Source: RDYJ01 sp034931405 (GTDB taxonomy: Bacteria; Cyanobacteriota; Cyanobacteriia; Cyanobacteriales; Nostocaceae). From it: a DNA stretch of 64,000 nucleotides. Positions within the stretch are counted from its first letter, which is position 1, and every line of letters begins with the position of its first letter. The stretch covers positions 76,241 through 140,240 of the forward strand of contig NZ_JAYGHA010000015.1 of assembly GCF_034931405.1 (NCBI RefSeq), read 5' to 3'. The translations under genes were made by a program, and so were the position numbers. This document shows, piece after piece, positions 1 through 7,572 of the stretch. The notes beneath the pieces are model-generated. The model was not told the origin of the DNA. It was given only the letters and a program-made list of their open reading frames with translations, and searched no databases.

Positions 1-2
1 AT

Positions 3-1073
3 TTAGAAATCGCTCTGAGTATTAACTCAACCTTAGTAGATATCTTTGGTTTGAATGAAGTTATTCAAGCTAATCCTGAAATTTATAATCTCACTAATTT
101 CACCGAACCTCTGATTGAAGCAACGGGTAATGTTAATCCTGATGAATACGCATTTTTTGATGAAGTTCACCCCAGTAATGCATTGCATCAATTAGCTTCC
201 CAAAGATTTGAAAATACATTGCTTAATGAAGGAATTATTCCTGATTTAATTAGATATTCAGCAACATTAGCAGATGGTAGTGAATTACCACATTGGTTGA
301 GGTTTAATTCCATAACAGGAGAATTCATTGGTACACCAACAGATGAAAACGTTGGTTCAGTAGATGTAAAAGTGATTGCTACAGATAAAGAAGGTTTGAC
401 AGCTACTGATATCTTCTCTATTGTCATTGAAGGTACAAATCCTTCCATATTTGTAGGTACTCCCAATGCAGATATAAAGATAGCTGGAGTTGACTTTGAT
501 GGCATTAACAACATAATATTCACTGGTGCAGGAAATGATCAAGTTGATATTCCCTTTGGCGGAAGTTTAGCTGGTAATAATCGGATTGCTACTGGTAGTG
601 GTAATGATATTACTTTTGTGGGTAATGGCGATCGCTCCTTTGGTGGAAGTGGAAATGATGAACTAGATGCTACAGATGCTAGTAACTACCGTCTCTCTGG
701 TGGTAGTGGTGATGATATCTTCTACCTAGGTGAAAATGGCCGCGCTTTAGGTGGAGATGGAAACGATCAGTTCTTTGTCCAAGATGGTGGGAATAATCTT
801 ATCGCTGGTGGTGCTGGTGCTGATCAGTTTTGGGTTGTTAATGGTAGTTTACCAATAACCAAAAATACCATTACAGATTTCACAATTGGAGTTGATAAAA
901 TCGGCTTTGGTGGTGTGGAAGTTCTCAATTTTGGTCAAGTAATCAAAGCACAAATGGGTGCTGATACCTTGTTGAAAGTTGACACTACAGCAATCGCTTT
1001 GTTAGTAGGAATTAACGCTAATAGTCTCACAGCAAATGATTTTGCTTTTTCTGCCAGTGTAGTTTCAATATAA
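3..1073 (+). CDS. Secreted SGNH/GDSL-type esterase with RTX-like C-terminus, 5' partial
   Basis: The frame is open to the left edge, so the N-terminus and the catalytic serine block lie outside the window. The visible start carries FFDEVHPSNALHQLA, which fits the Asp-x-x-His end of an SGNH/GDSL hydrolase. A putative-Ig/cadherin-like segment follows (LPHWLRFNSITGEFIGTP, then VKVIATDKEG), and then glycine-aspartate repeats of hemolysin type (GAGND, GSGND, GGDGND, GGAGAD) and a hydrophobic tail. In such proteins the repeats bind calcium and the C-terminus directs type I secretion, so an extracellular hydrolase is likely. The last ~190 residues are clearly homologous to the C-terminus of the protein at 39517-41136. 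Esterase assignment is moderate because only its end is seen. Confidence 0.75.
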   Translation, partial: LEIALSINSTLVDIFGLNEVIQANPEIYNLTNFTEPLIEATGNVNPDEYAFFDEVHPSNALHQLASQRFENTLLNEGIIPDLIRYSATLADGSELPHWLRFNSITGEFIGTPTDENVGSVDVKVIATDKEGLTATDIFSIVIEGTNPSIFVGTPNADIKIAGVDFDGINNIIFTGAGNDQVDIPFGGSLAGNNRIATGSGNDITFVGNGDRSFGGSGNDELDATDASNYRLSGGSGDDIFYLGENGRALGGDGNDQFFVQDGGNNLIAGGAGADQFWVVNGSLPITKNTITDFTIGVDKIGFGGVEVLNFGQVIKAQMGADTLLKVDTTAIALLVGINANSLTANDFAFSASVVSI

Positions 1074-1095
1074 CAGTTAGTAGGGGTAAAGCAAA

Positions 1096-1308
1096 AGCTC
1101 ATTGGTGTCAACTTAACGCAAAACCCCCATCCCGCAAGGAACTCAAGTTCCTTGCTAATAGCGAAAGTCATCTAAAGATGACTAAATACTAGGAAAATTT
1201 ATTAGTCCGTTTTAACGGACTTGAGCTATGAGACAGGGAATTTATTCCCTGACGGGTGTGGAAGCCAACAGATAAGCTATTTTTAGCTTAAGTTGACACG
1301 AGTGAGCA
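1096..1308. mobile_element. MITE-like element made of five consecutive palindromes
   Basis: The ends form an imperfect inverted repeat of about 21 bp (1096-1116 against 1288-1308, sharing GTGTCAACTTAA). Between them are five short perfect palindromes: 1134-1155 (arms GCAAGGAACT), 1166-1183 (AGTCATCT), 1204-1221 (AGTCCGTT), 1234-1251 (CAGGGAAT) and 1273-1290 (TAAGCTA). No open frame of note is present. This looks like a non-autonomous transposable element or a dispersed structured repeat. The parent transposase cannot be named from here. Confidence 0.55.
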
Positions 1309-1341
1309 TTACTAAACCCTTACAGTTATTGTACAAATCGA

Positions 1342-1473
1342 AGAATTGAATTATATAAAAAACTGGTTTGGTCAAAAATATTAGATATGGAACCTAATGG
1401 TGAAGAAATTCCAGAACCTATTGCGGAAAAAACCTACAGTGGTAAATTTCAAGTTCGTATTGAAACTGTTTAA
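1342..1473 (+). pseudogene. HicB-family antitoxin remnant
   Basis: The frame reads RIELYKKLVWSKILDMEP followed by GEEIPEPIAEKTYSGKFQVRI and then a stop after three more residues. The IPEP...YSGKFQVRI stretch is typical of the segment just before the ribbon-helix-helix of HicB-type antitoxins, where the sequence normally continues into PPELHR. Here the continuation is missing and the N-terminal half is not recognisable upstream. No HicA toxin is seen next to it. I read it as a decayed fragment; recognition rests on one short motif. Confidence 0.4.
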
Positions 1474-1657
1474 TATGCAAATCAGGGTGATTTTTTTGGT
1501 GTTACAAAGGCTGAAAGTATCGCCTGTTATGAGTTTCAGCGATTTACACACACAAATTGTATCATCGTCATCCACACCACTCCGCAAATCCCCGAAACCC
1601 TATATTTTTCGTTGAGTGGTGTGGAATGTTTACCAGACAAGGATTTGAGCTATGTAC

Positions 1658-1686
1658 TTGACGTTTTTTCTGGCTATGTATATATT
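1658..1686 (+). promoter_or_regulatory. Putative CRISPR leader promoter
   Basis: TTGACG at 1658-1663 and TATATT at 1681-1686 are separated by exactly 17 bp, a good sigma70-type match. Transcription would start near 1693, about 60 bp before the first CRISPR repeat and in the same direction as the array. The 11-mer AGTGGTGTGGA occurs at 1615-1625 and 1696-1706, and inverted at 1571-1581, around this promoter. Confidence 0.5.
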
Positions 1687-1751
1687 GTATTTAAGAGTGG
1701 TGTGGATTTGGTGGCTGAAATCCTTACTGGGTAAAGCTCCCTAGACGAACT

Positions 1752-1929
1752 CTTTCCCGATCTGTTTAGATTGGAATTAATGGAAACTTTTTTCATCTTC
1801 TTTGAAAGCTGCATTTGATGCTCCTTTCCCGATCTGTTTAGATTGGAATTAATGGAAACGTTGATTCGATTCCGCTCGGAAGATCTATTCTATCTTTCCC
1901 GATCTGTTTAGATTGGAATTAATAAAACT
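1752..1929 (+). CRISPR. CRISPR mini-array, 3 repeats and 2 spacers
   Basis: Two identical 36-nt repeats (1752-1787 and 1824-1859) begin CTTTCCCGATCTG and end ATGGAAAC. A third copy (1894-1929) matches for about 31 nt and then degenerates at its 3' end. Spacers are 36 nt (1788-1823) and 34 nt (1860-1893). The degenerate terminal repeat and the upstream promoter both put the leader on the left. The 3' end ATGGAAAC is the kind of 8-nt handle found in cyanobacterial type I-D/III crRNAs. No cas gene is present in the window, so this is an orphan or satellite array. Confidence 0.9.
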
Positions 1930-1930
1930 C

Positions 1931-1995
1931 AGATCCCCGACTTCTCACATCAGTTCATCATCTATGAACGAGATAAAAAAAGAAGTCGGGGATCT
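1931..1995. repeat. Dispersed palindromic repeat, AGATCCCCGACTTCT family, copy 1
   Basis: Perfect 15-bp arms AGATCCCCGACTTCT (1931-1945) and its complement (1981-1995) enclose a 35-nt AT-rich loop. It abuts the degenerate last CRISPR repeat. Other copies lie at 9373-9438, 16081-16113, 46308-46373 and 62869-62933, with decayed versions at 11882-11951 and near 38310. Confidence 0.85.
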
Positions 1996-2067
1996 TAATA
2001 TTTAGTTTTTAAAAACTTTTTATTTGAACAATCACCTAAATTCTCATTAATTAAAAAACCAAAAATG

Positions 2068-2095
2068 CAGGGGTTTAGCATTGCTAAATCCTGCT
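2068..2095. repeat. Palindromic repeat with TTTAGC-GCTAAA core
   Basis: An imperfect hairpin, GCAGG..TTTAGC / GCTAAA.CCTGC, shares its core with the terminator-like hairpin at 61264-61294 and with a half copy near 9800-9825 (TAGCATTGCTAAACCC). It may act as a transcription terminator downstream of the CRISPR array, but no long T-run follows. Confidence 0.5.
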
Positions 2096-2140
2096 GTTTA
2101 TAGAGATTACAGCAGTTTTCATGTCTTTAGACCACAGTAA

Positions 2141-2205
2141 GGGCGAAGCATTCGGATGATAATCTTGGGTAAAAACCAATAATTAATTGTCCGAATGCTT
2201 CGCCC
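2141..2205. repeat. Palindromic repeat, GGGCGAAGCATTCGGA family
   Basis: Arms GGGCGAAGCATTCGGA (2141-2156) and the exact complement (2190-2205) surround an AT-rich loop of about 33 nt. It is a separate family from the AGATCCCC palindrome and lies just downstream of the DUF1614 gene. Confidence 0.75.
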
Positions 2206-2347
2206 CTACATTATATTTATTCAACTCTAAACCAACAGCGTTTGCATCAAAGGTTGATCACCATTTAACTTACCAGTTCGCAACCATTCAGCCATTTCAT
2301 CAGGTGCTTTTGCTTGAGTTAGTTTCTCTCGTAAATAACCCCTATTC

Positions 2348-3016
2348 TCAACTTAATAACAAAGCAAATAGTCCACATAAAGCAATCCCATCAAATACAC
2401 CAGCACCTCCAATACTCAACACTCCCGCACTCATAGATTGAATGTCTTTGAGATGTAGCAAATCAGCACCGATGAGAGTGCCGAGAACACCACCAGCAAA
2501 GGCTACAGGAGCCGCATGAGGTGAGGCTATGACTATTGCGGATATGGCCGCAGTGAGGGGCGCTAACAAAGGATTCATTTGAATACCAATGCCTGGAACT
2601 ACCCGCGCCGCAAAGTAACTCACAACAGTCACAATGGCAGTAACTAATAAAATTGCCAGTCCATTTCCCTGGGAAAATTGGTATAATGCCAAAGCTACGG
2701 GTATTAGTCCACCGCCCACATTCAGAGCTACTACGGTAGAACGCTGCACTTTCCTTAGCGGAATACCCCAAAATTCCCTTAACCACAGTGCCGCAAATTC
2801 ATCCGCTAACTGTACTGGAGCTTCTAGACGGTAGATTGGAATATTGATGGTGCTGGTAATCATTACTAGCAGCAATAATAGAAAAGCAATGTTAGGAGAA
2901 AACCCCAACTTGGCCACTGCAATTTCCACCACGTCTACTGCAACAGCAAACCAAATCAATGGCAGTAGCAGTAACAAAACCAGAAATAACATTAATGAAA
3001 CTGGTAGATAGATCAT
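2348..3016 (-). CDS. DUF1614 family membrane protein
   Basis: A 222-residue hydrophobic protein with about six membrane segments, starting with LMLFLVLLLLLPLIWFAVAV. Conserved-looking features are VQLADEFAALWLREFWGIPL after the second segment, ALNVGGGLIPVALALYQF, the proline-rich VPGIGIQMNPLLAPLTAA, and the C-terminal GADLLHLKDIQSMSAGVLSIGGAGVFDGI. These match the DUF1614 family, which has no established biochemical role. It stands alone between the CRISPR/repeat region and an unrelated plus-strand operon. An in-frame ATG at 3016 gives the family's usual length. Confidence 0.8.
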   Translation of the reverse strand: MIYLPVSLMLFLVLLLLLPLIWFAVAVDVVEIAVAKLGFSPNIAFLLLLLVMITSTINIPIYRLEAPVQLADEFAALWLREFWGIPLRKVQRSTVVALNVGGGLIPVALALYQFSQGNGLAILLVTAIVTVVSYFAARVVPGIGIQMNPLLAPLTAAISAIVIASPHAAPVAFAGGVLGTLIGADLLHLKDIQSMSAGVLSIGGAGVFDGIALCGLFALLLS

Positions 3017-3262
3017 GGGGGATAATAAAATAGATTGACTTGGGAAACCAAAGCATCAAATCCAGTCTTGGAAAAATCTCCAATTAACTAAAAAATGCTT
3101 TGATTCCAGCAATTGCGAATCATAAATTTACAGTATGGTGACAGTTACAGGTTCTGAATGTGGTCAAGTCAAGTTTTGTATCTGATATCTATTCTAAAGA
3201 TAGGATAGTAAACTCTAAATTCATGTATACCTCACCAAAAAAATGTGTATTTCCGTACTTTG

Positions 3263-3457
3263 ATGAACAATCAACTAGGTTTTCTGCTTAAACTACTTCT
3301 ACTCTCAACTTTAATCTCATTTTTGATTAAGTATGTCTGTCCAATGTTTTTGATTCCAGAAACATCAACAAACGTGCTTATTTTAGTTATGTTGCCTACT
3401 CTGATTATGATAACTGTCTTGCTTTGGCGAATGCCAGCACAAAAAAAAATTAACTAA
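3263..3457 (+). CDS. Small conserved-looking two-segment membrane protein
   Basis: The ATG at 3263 gives 64 residues (MNNQLGFLLKLLLLSTLISF...); a GTG 18 bp upstream would add six residues. Two hydrophobic stretches are clear: LLKLLLLSTLISFLIKYV and VLILVMLPTLIMITVLLW, joined by a short PETSTN loop. The protein ends in a basic tail (PAQKKIN). It lies 84 bp upstream of the AI-2E transporter gene on the same strand, so cotranscription is possible. I cannot assign a function. Confidence 0.6.
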   Translation: MNNQLGFLLKLLLLSTLISFLIKYVCPMFLIPETSTNVLILVMLPTLIMITVLLWRMPAQKKIN

Positions 3458-3541
3458 AAATCTCTAAGTGAAGCCTTAAAATTAGCTAACTTAGCTGCAT
3501 AGCTAAAAAATTTCATCTCACCAAGCTTTGGGAGTTAATCA

Positions 3542-4654
3542 GTGAAACTGGGTCAATGGATAGGTTTAATTGCTTTAGTTCTATCTTTATATATATTATG
3601 GCAACTACGCGAAGTGCTGCTACTGATATTTGCTGCTGTTGTTTTAGCAACTGCTTTAAATCGGTTAGCACGAAGTTTGCAAAACTTGGGAATGAAACGT
3701 GGATTTGCTGTTTTTTTGTCAGTAACTATATTTTTTGCTGGTATAATCGGCTTTTTCTGGTTAATTGTTCCACCTTTTGCCCAGCAATTTCAAGAGTTAA
3801 CCTTGCGAGTTCCCCAAGGTTTTGAGCGTTTTAATAGTTGGATTGATGAACAGATAACTCATCTTCCTGAGCAATTAGTCACTTTCATCCCGGATCTTAA
3901 CGGCTTGATTGCAGAAGCACAACCTTTATTTAATCGGGTATTAGGAAACTCTTTTGCTTTTGTTTCTGGCTCTTTAGTAATTGTTCTAAATATTTTATTA
4001 GTGTTAGTTTTAACAGGAATGTTTTTAGCTAATCCTAGTGCTTATCAAAAACTATTTATCAGACTGTTTCCGTCATTTTATCGGCGACGAGTAGATGGCA
4101 TTTTAAGTCAGTGTGGAATTTCCTTAGAAAGATGGGTTTCAGGAGCTTTTATTGCTGTTTTTGTAGTGGGATTGATGAGTTTATTAGGCTTGTCAGTTTT
4201 AGGTGTTAAAGCAGCTTTGGCCTTGGCAGTTTTAGCGGGATTTATGAATTTAATTCCCAACTTGGGACCAACTATGAGCGTAGTTCCAGCAATGGCGATC
4301 GCACTTTTGGATTCTCCTTGGAAACCTTTTGCTGTCTTGATTCTCTACTTTTTTATTCAGCAAGCTGAGAGCAATTTTATCACTCCTGTCGTCATGGCAC
4401 ATCAGGTATCTTTATTGCCAGCAGTCACCTTAATTTCTCAATTATTTTTCGTTACCTTCTTTGGCTTTTTAGGCTTGTTTTTGGCATTACCTTTAACTGT
4501 TGTCGCTAAAATTTGGGTACAAGAAGTATTAGTTAAAGATGTCTTGGATGAGTGGACGCATAATCATAATTTAGATAGTGAGTTGGTAATGGTTTCTGAA
4601 TCTCCTGATATCAACGACACTCAGGACGTGGAAGTGACAACAAATGATGAATAG
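3542..4654 (+). CDS. AI-2E family (PerM-like) membrane transporter
   Basis: A 370-residue polytopic protein with a GTG start. N-terminal segments (IGLIALVLSLYILWQLREVLLLIFAAVV) are followed by the family's long non-membrane region with amphipathic helices (FAQQFQELTLRVPQGFERF) and then the C-terminal bundle including GFMNLIPNLGPTMSVVPA, the typical PNLG/P signature, and IQQAESNFITPVVMAHQVSL. The family exports autoinducer-2 or other small molecules in characterised members, but most cyanobacterial members have no known substrate. The tail beyond the last membrane segment is acidic. Its stop lies 43 bp before the Uma2 start. Confidence 0.85.
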   Translation: MKLGQWIGLIALVLSLYILWQLREVLLLIFAAVVLATALNRLARSLQNLGMKRGFAVFLSVTIFFAGIIGFFWLIVPPFAQQFQELTLRVPQGFERFNSWIDEQITHLPEQLVTFIPDLNGLIAEAQPLFNRVLGNSFAFVSGSLVIVLNILLVLVLTGMFLANPSAYQKLFIRLFPSFYRRRVDGILSQCGISLERWVSGAFIAVFVVGLMSLLGLSVLGVKAALALAVLAGFMNLIPNLGPTMSVVPAMAIALLDSPWKPFAVLILYFFIQQAESNFITPVVMAHQVSLLPAVTLISQLFFVTFFGFLGLFLALPLTVVAKIWVQEVLVKDVLDEWTHNHNLDSELVMVSESPDINDTQDVEVTTNDE

Positions 4655-4697
4655 TAAATACAGGTTAAGATATAGGTATCATCTAGGAGTAATCAAG

Positions 4698-5270
4698 ATG
4701 GTTAACACAGCAGTAAGAAGTCTCACTTTTGAAGAATACTTAAATTATGACGATGAATCTGGTTTTAAATCGGAACTGGTTGATGGACAGTTGGAAATTA
4801 TGAACCCACCTACTATTGAACATTTTTTGATTTGCAAATTTTTAGAAAAAACTCTAGATGGTGAAGTTCTGCATTTGAATTTACCTTGGTTGTGTTTTAG
4901 GGAAACTGGGGTGAGAACGAGTAGAAATAAATCGCGATTGAGTGATTTGTGTGTGGTGACAGTGGAAGATGCGAAGGAATTGAGAAATACTTCTGCTGTG
5001 TTTGAGTCAGCACCATTATTAATTGTAGAAGTTGTGAGTCCAGAATCGGTAAAAAGAGATTATCGTTATAAAAGATCGGAATATGCAGCTTTAGGAGTTC
5101 CTGAATATTGGATTGTAGATCCTTTAGAATCTAATATTTCTGTGTTATTGCTAGAAGAAGGATTATATGAAGATACGGTATTTACTGCTAATCAAAAAAT
5201 TATATCGCGGACTTTTTCTGAATTAAATATTACGGTTGAGCAGGTTTTGAATGCTGGTAATTTGGTGTAA
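4698..5270 (+). CDS. Uma2 family PD-(D/E)XK-type endonuclease
   Basis: The ATG at 4698 has AGGAG 8 bp upstream and gives the usual ~190 residues (MVNTAVRSLTFEEYLNYDDE...); an upstream start at 4644 would overlap the transporter gene and looks less likely. Family marks: YELVDGQLE-like FKSELVDGQLEIMNPP, LSDLCVV carrying the active-site Asp, PLLIVEVVSPES with the catalytic Glu, and KRSEYAALGVPEYWIVDP. Uma2 proteins are very abundant in cyanobacteria and their biological role is unknown. A second, broken member lies at 45476-46274. Confidence 0.85.
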   Translation: MVNTAVRSLTFEEYLNYDDESGFKSELVDGQLEIMNPPTIEHFLICKFLEKTLDGEVLHLNLPWLCFRETGVRTSRNKSRLSDLCVVTVEDAKELRNTSAVFESAPLLIVEVVSPESVKRDYRYKRSEYAALGVPEYWIVDPLESNISVLLLEEGLYEDTVFTANQKIISRTFSELNITVEQVLNAGNLV

Positions 5271-5278
5271 ATTGTATA

Positions 5279-5308
5279 GTAGGTTAGGTTTTTTGGCATC
5301 TAACCTAC
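5279..5308. terminator. Bidirectional terminator-like hairpin
   Basis: GTAGGTTAG (5279-5287) pairs with CTAACCTAC (5300-5308) around a 12-nt loop. It lies between the convergent Uma2 and pentapeptide-protein genes, with T-rich DNA to the right. Related GTAGGTTGGGTT sequence occurs near 7310. Confidence 0.45.
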
Positions 5309-5346
5309 AGTAAAAATGTGATTTTTTTAATAAACCTTGTTAAATT

Positions 5347-7233
5347 CTAATCATGGGTTGTTCCATCTGGCATAATTGCACCTGTGAGCTTTGCATTTGT
5401 TAGATTTGCACCAGTTAACTTAGCGCCATTCAAAACTGCTCCTGATAAATTAGTTCCAGATAAATTTGCGGCACGAAGGTCTGCTAACGTTAAATTAGCA
5501 CCTTGCAGGTCAGCGTAACTAATATCTGAATTACGTAAGTCAGCTTCAGTTAAATCAGCACTTTTCATAGTTATATTTTTCAAGTTTGTATTCTTTATAT
5601 TTGCCTTAATCAGACTAGAAAAACTTAAGTCTAAACCCTTTAAATTTAATTCTTCAAGTTTAGATCGATCTAGTTTTACCGCACTTAGTTTTGTACCTGT
5701 TAAATCTGCTTTTATAAAATTGGTATCAGTCAAATTAGCCCAACTCAGATTAGTATAACTGAGATTTGCATTACTTAAATCACATCCTTGTAGGTTAGCA
5801 TCAGTTAAGTCTAAATTTCTCAAATCCATACCAGACAAATTAGCATTTTCTAAAGATATGGTGGGATTCATAAAATATCCACCTGTTTGCACAGGATCAA
5901 AGTTTTTTGGGAAAATAGTATTTGGATCAAAAAATGCGTGATTAAGATTTACTCCTTCGAGATTTGTTCCTTCTAAATTGGCTCTTAATAAATTGACATT
6001 ACTTAAATTGGCATTACTTAAGTTTGCTCTTATTAGATTAGCTTTTCTCAAATTTGCACCACTGAAATTTACTCCACTGAGGTTAGCTAAACTGAGGTTC
6101 ACTTCTCCATCTAACTGAGCATGACTGAGATTAGCTTCACTCAAATTAGCTTCACGCAAATTTGCACCACTAAATTTAGCTTGAATAAGATTAGCTTTAG
6201 TTAGATTCGCTTCACACAAATTTGCACCACTGAAATTAGCATGACTGAGATTAGCTTTTTTTAAGGATGCTTTTTCTAGATTGGCTGATGTAAGTATTGT
6301 CTGATGAAGATAAGCGTCGTCTAAATTAGCAAAACTAAAATTTGCATAATCAAATCTACCTGCACTCATATCTGCTCCTCTCAAGTTTGCACGATTTAGT
6401 TTAGTGGAACCAGCCGTTACATCAGTGAGATTAGCAAAACTCAAATTAGCATCAGTTAAGTTAGTATTAAATAAGTATGCTTTTGTCATATTAGCACCGC
6501 TCAGATTTACATTGCTTAAATTTACATGATGCAACTGTGTACCAGTGAGATTTGCATTAGTTAAATTAGCGTGAGTTATCTGAATCTTACTACTTAAAGT
6601 TTTTCCACTCAAATTAACACCAGCTAAATTAATCGCAGTAAAATCCCGTTCTCCAGCTTCATACCTGCGCCAAAAATCTTCTGTACTAACAGGAATATCC
6701 TGATAATCTTCTTCTGCTGCATAAAACCTGTTAACTAACCACATTACCCTCTCCAGTTGAAATTCCAAATCCTTGAAATCATTGCTATCTTGCATTTCTT
6801 CTACAACTACATCTATTTCCTCTTCTTTCTCAATTTGACCAACATCAACATTTTTAACAATAGCTGTTTTCTCTACCAGTAAATCTTGATTGTGTTGTCG
6901 TTCTACTCTTTCAAAAAACTCTTTTACTATTTCTATATCATCTAAAGTTTTTATCTCAGTTAAATTTTCACCATCATGCAAACTTTCACTCACATTAGAT
7001 GACAAATTTAAACGTCGTTGCAACTCAGCTACTTGAGCAGTTAAATTTACTATCTCTTGTTGCATAGTTTGAATTTGCTCTAATTCCGGTCTATTGTTAA
7101 ATTCTTGTTTCAGTTCATCAAAATACTGTTTTAGCCAAGCAATATTTTTGCGTCTTAGTTCCTGTTCCCGTTCAACCTGAGAAATGCGATCTGCTAAAGA
7201 TGCTAAATTCAGTTCTGAATCCGAAGTATTCAT
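5347..7233 (-). CDS. Pentapeptide-repeat protein with N-terminal coiled coil
   Basis: A 628-residue protein. Residues ~10-85 form a coiled coil (ADRISQVEREQELRRKNIAW, later EIVNLTAQVAELQRRLN), residues ~90-190 are acidic, and from about residue 200 to the end it is nearly all A(N/D)LXX repeats (ANLSNANLSNVNLLRANLEG and so on). One break occurs around LNHAFFDPNTIFPKNFDPVQTGGYF. Such repeats fold into a right-handed quadrilateral beta-helix. No transmembrane segment, signal peptide or enzymatic domain is visible. The coiled coil suggests oligomerisation. It is a single-gene unit; function unknown. Confidence 0.85.
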   Translation of the reverse strand: MNTSDSELNLASLADRISQVEREQELRRKNIAWLKQYFDELKQEFNNRPELEQIQTMQQEIVNLTAQVAELQRRLNLSSNVSESLHDGENLTEIKTLDDIEIVKEFFERVERQHNQDLLVEKTAIVKNVDVGQIEKEEEIDVVVEEMQDSNDFKDLEFQLERVMWLVNRFYAAEEDYQDIPVSTEDFWRRYEAGERDFTAINLAGVNLSGKTLSSKIQITHANLTNANLTGTQLHHVNLSNVNLSGANMTKAYLFNTNLTDANLSFANLTDVTAGSTKLNRANLRGADMSAGRFDYANFSFANLDDAYLHQTILTSANLEKASLKKANLSHANFSGANLCEANLTKANLIQAKFSGANLREANLSEANLSHAQLDGEVNLSLANLSGVNFSGANLRKANLIRANLSNANLSNVNLLRANLEGTNLEGVNLNHAFFDPNTIFPKNFDPVQTGGYFMNPTISLENANLSGMDLRNLDLTDANLQGCDLSNANLSYTNLSWANLTDTNFIKADLTGTKLSAVKLDRSKLEELNLKGLDLSFSSLIKANIKNTNLKNITMKSADLTEADLRNSDISYADLQGANLTLADLRAANLSGTNLSGAVLNGAKLTGANLTNAKLTGAIMPDGTTHD

Positions 7234-7572
7234 GAATTTTGACCTAACTGTATTGTGTCTACTTTTATAGTTTTCCCAAAATCAAGGCTAAACTAACAAA
7301 AGCAGTAACAGTAGGTTGGGTTGACTCAAGGAAACCCAAAACCAACAAATTTAAAATCTATCAACAAAACGGCGGCTTTTCTTGTTCCCATGCTCTCTGG
7401 GGAAACATAAGTTTAATTTCCCAATTATCATGAAAACAGATACAATTTTCTCTAGCTTATAACCGGAGGTAGAACCTCCCAGATAGCATTCCCAGTTCAG
7501 AGACTGGGAACGAGATGATTTTTATCAGTTCTAGAATTAAAATTAACTTTGTTCTCTAATTTAACCGCATCC
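7234..7572. other. Intergenic region between divergent genes
   Basis: About 340 bp between the pentapeptide-repeat gene and trpB. Besides the hairpin pair at 7465-7510 it holds a GTAGGTTGGGTT sequence near 7310 related to the hairpin at 5279. I see no convincing promoter or small gene. Confidence 0.4.
7465..7510. repeat. Tandem-hairpin dispersed repeat (short copy)
   Basis: Two adjacent palindromes: GGAGGTAGAACCTCC (7465-7479) and TTCCCAGT..ACTGGGAA (7489-7510). The same two hairpins in the same order form the right half of the longer element at 54825-54925, so this is a truncated copy of that family. It sits about 60 bp upstream of trpB. Confidence 0.65.

Noticed and set aside
1381..1615. 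Overlapping ~70-residue frames on both strands after the HicB remnant
   Set aside because: Neither resembles a known protein, they overlap each other, and they share DNA with the remnant and the CRISPR leader.
2187..2441. Plus-strand 84-residue frame over the end of the DUF1614 gene
   Set aside because: Antisense to a clear membrane-protein gene and to a palindromic repeat.
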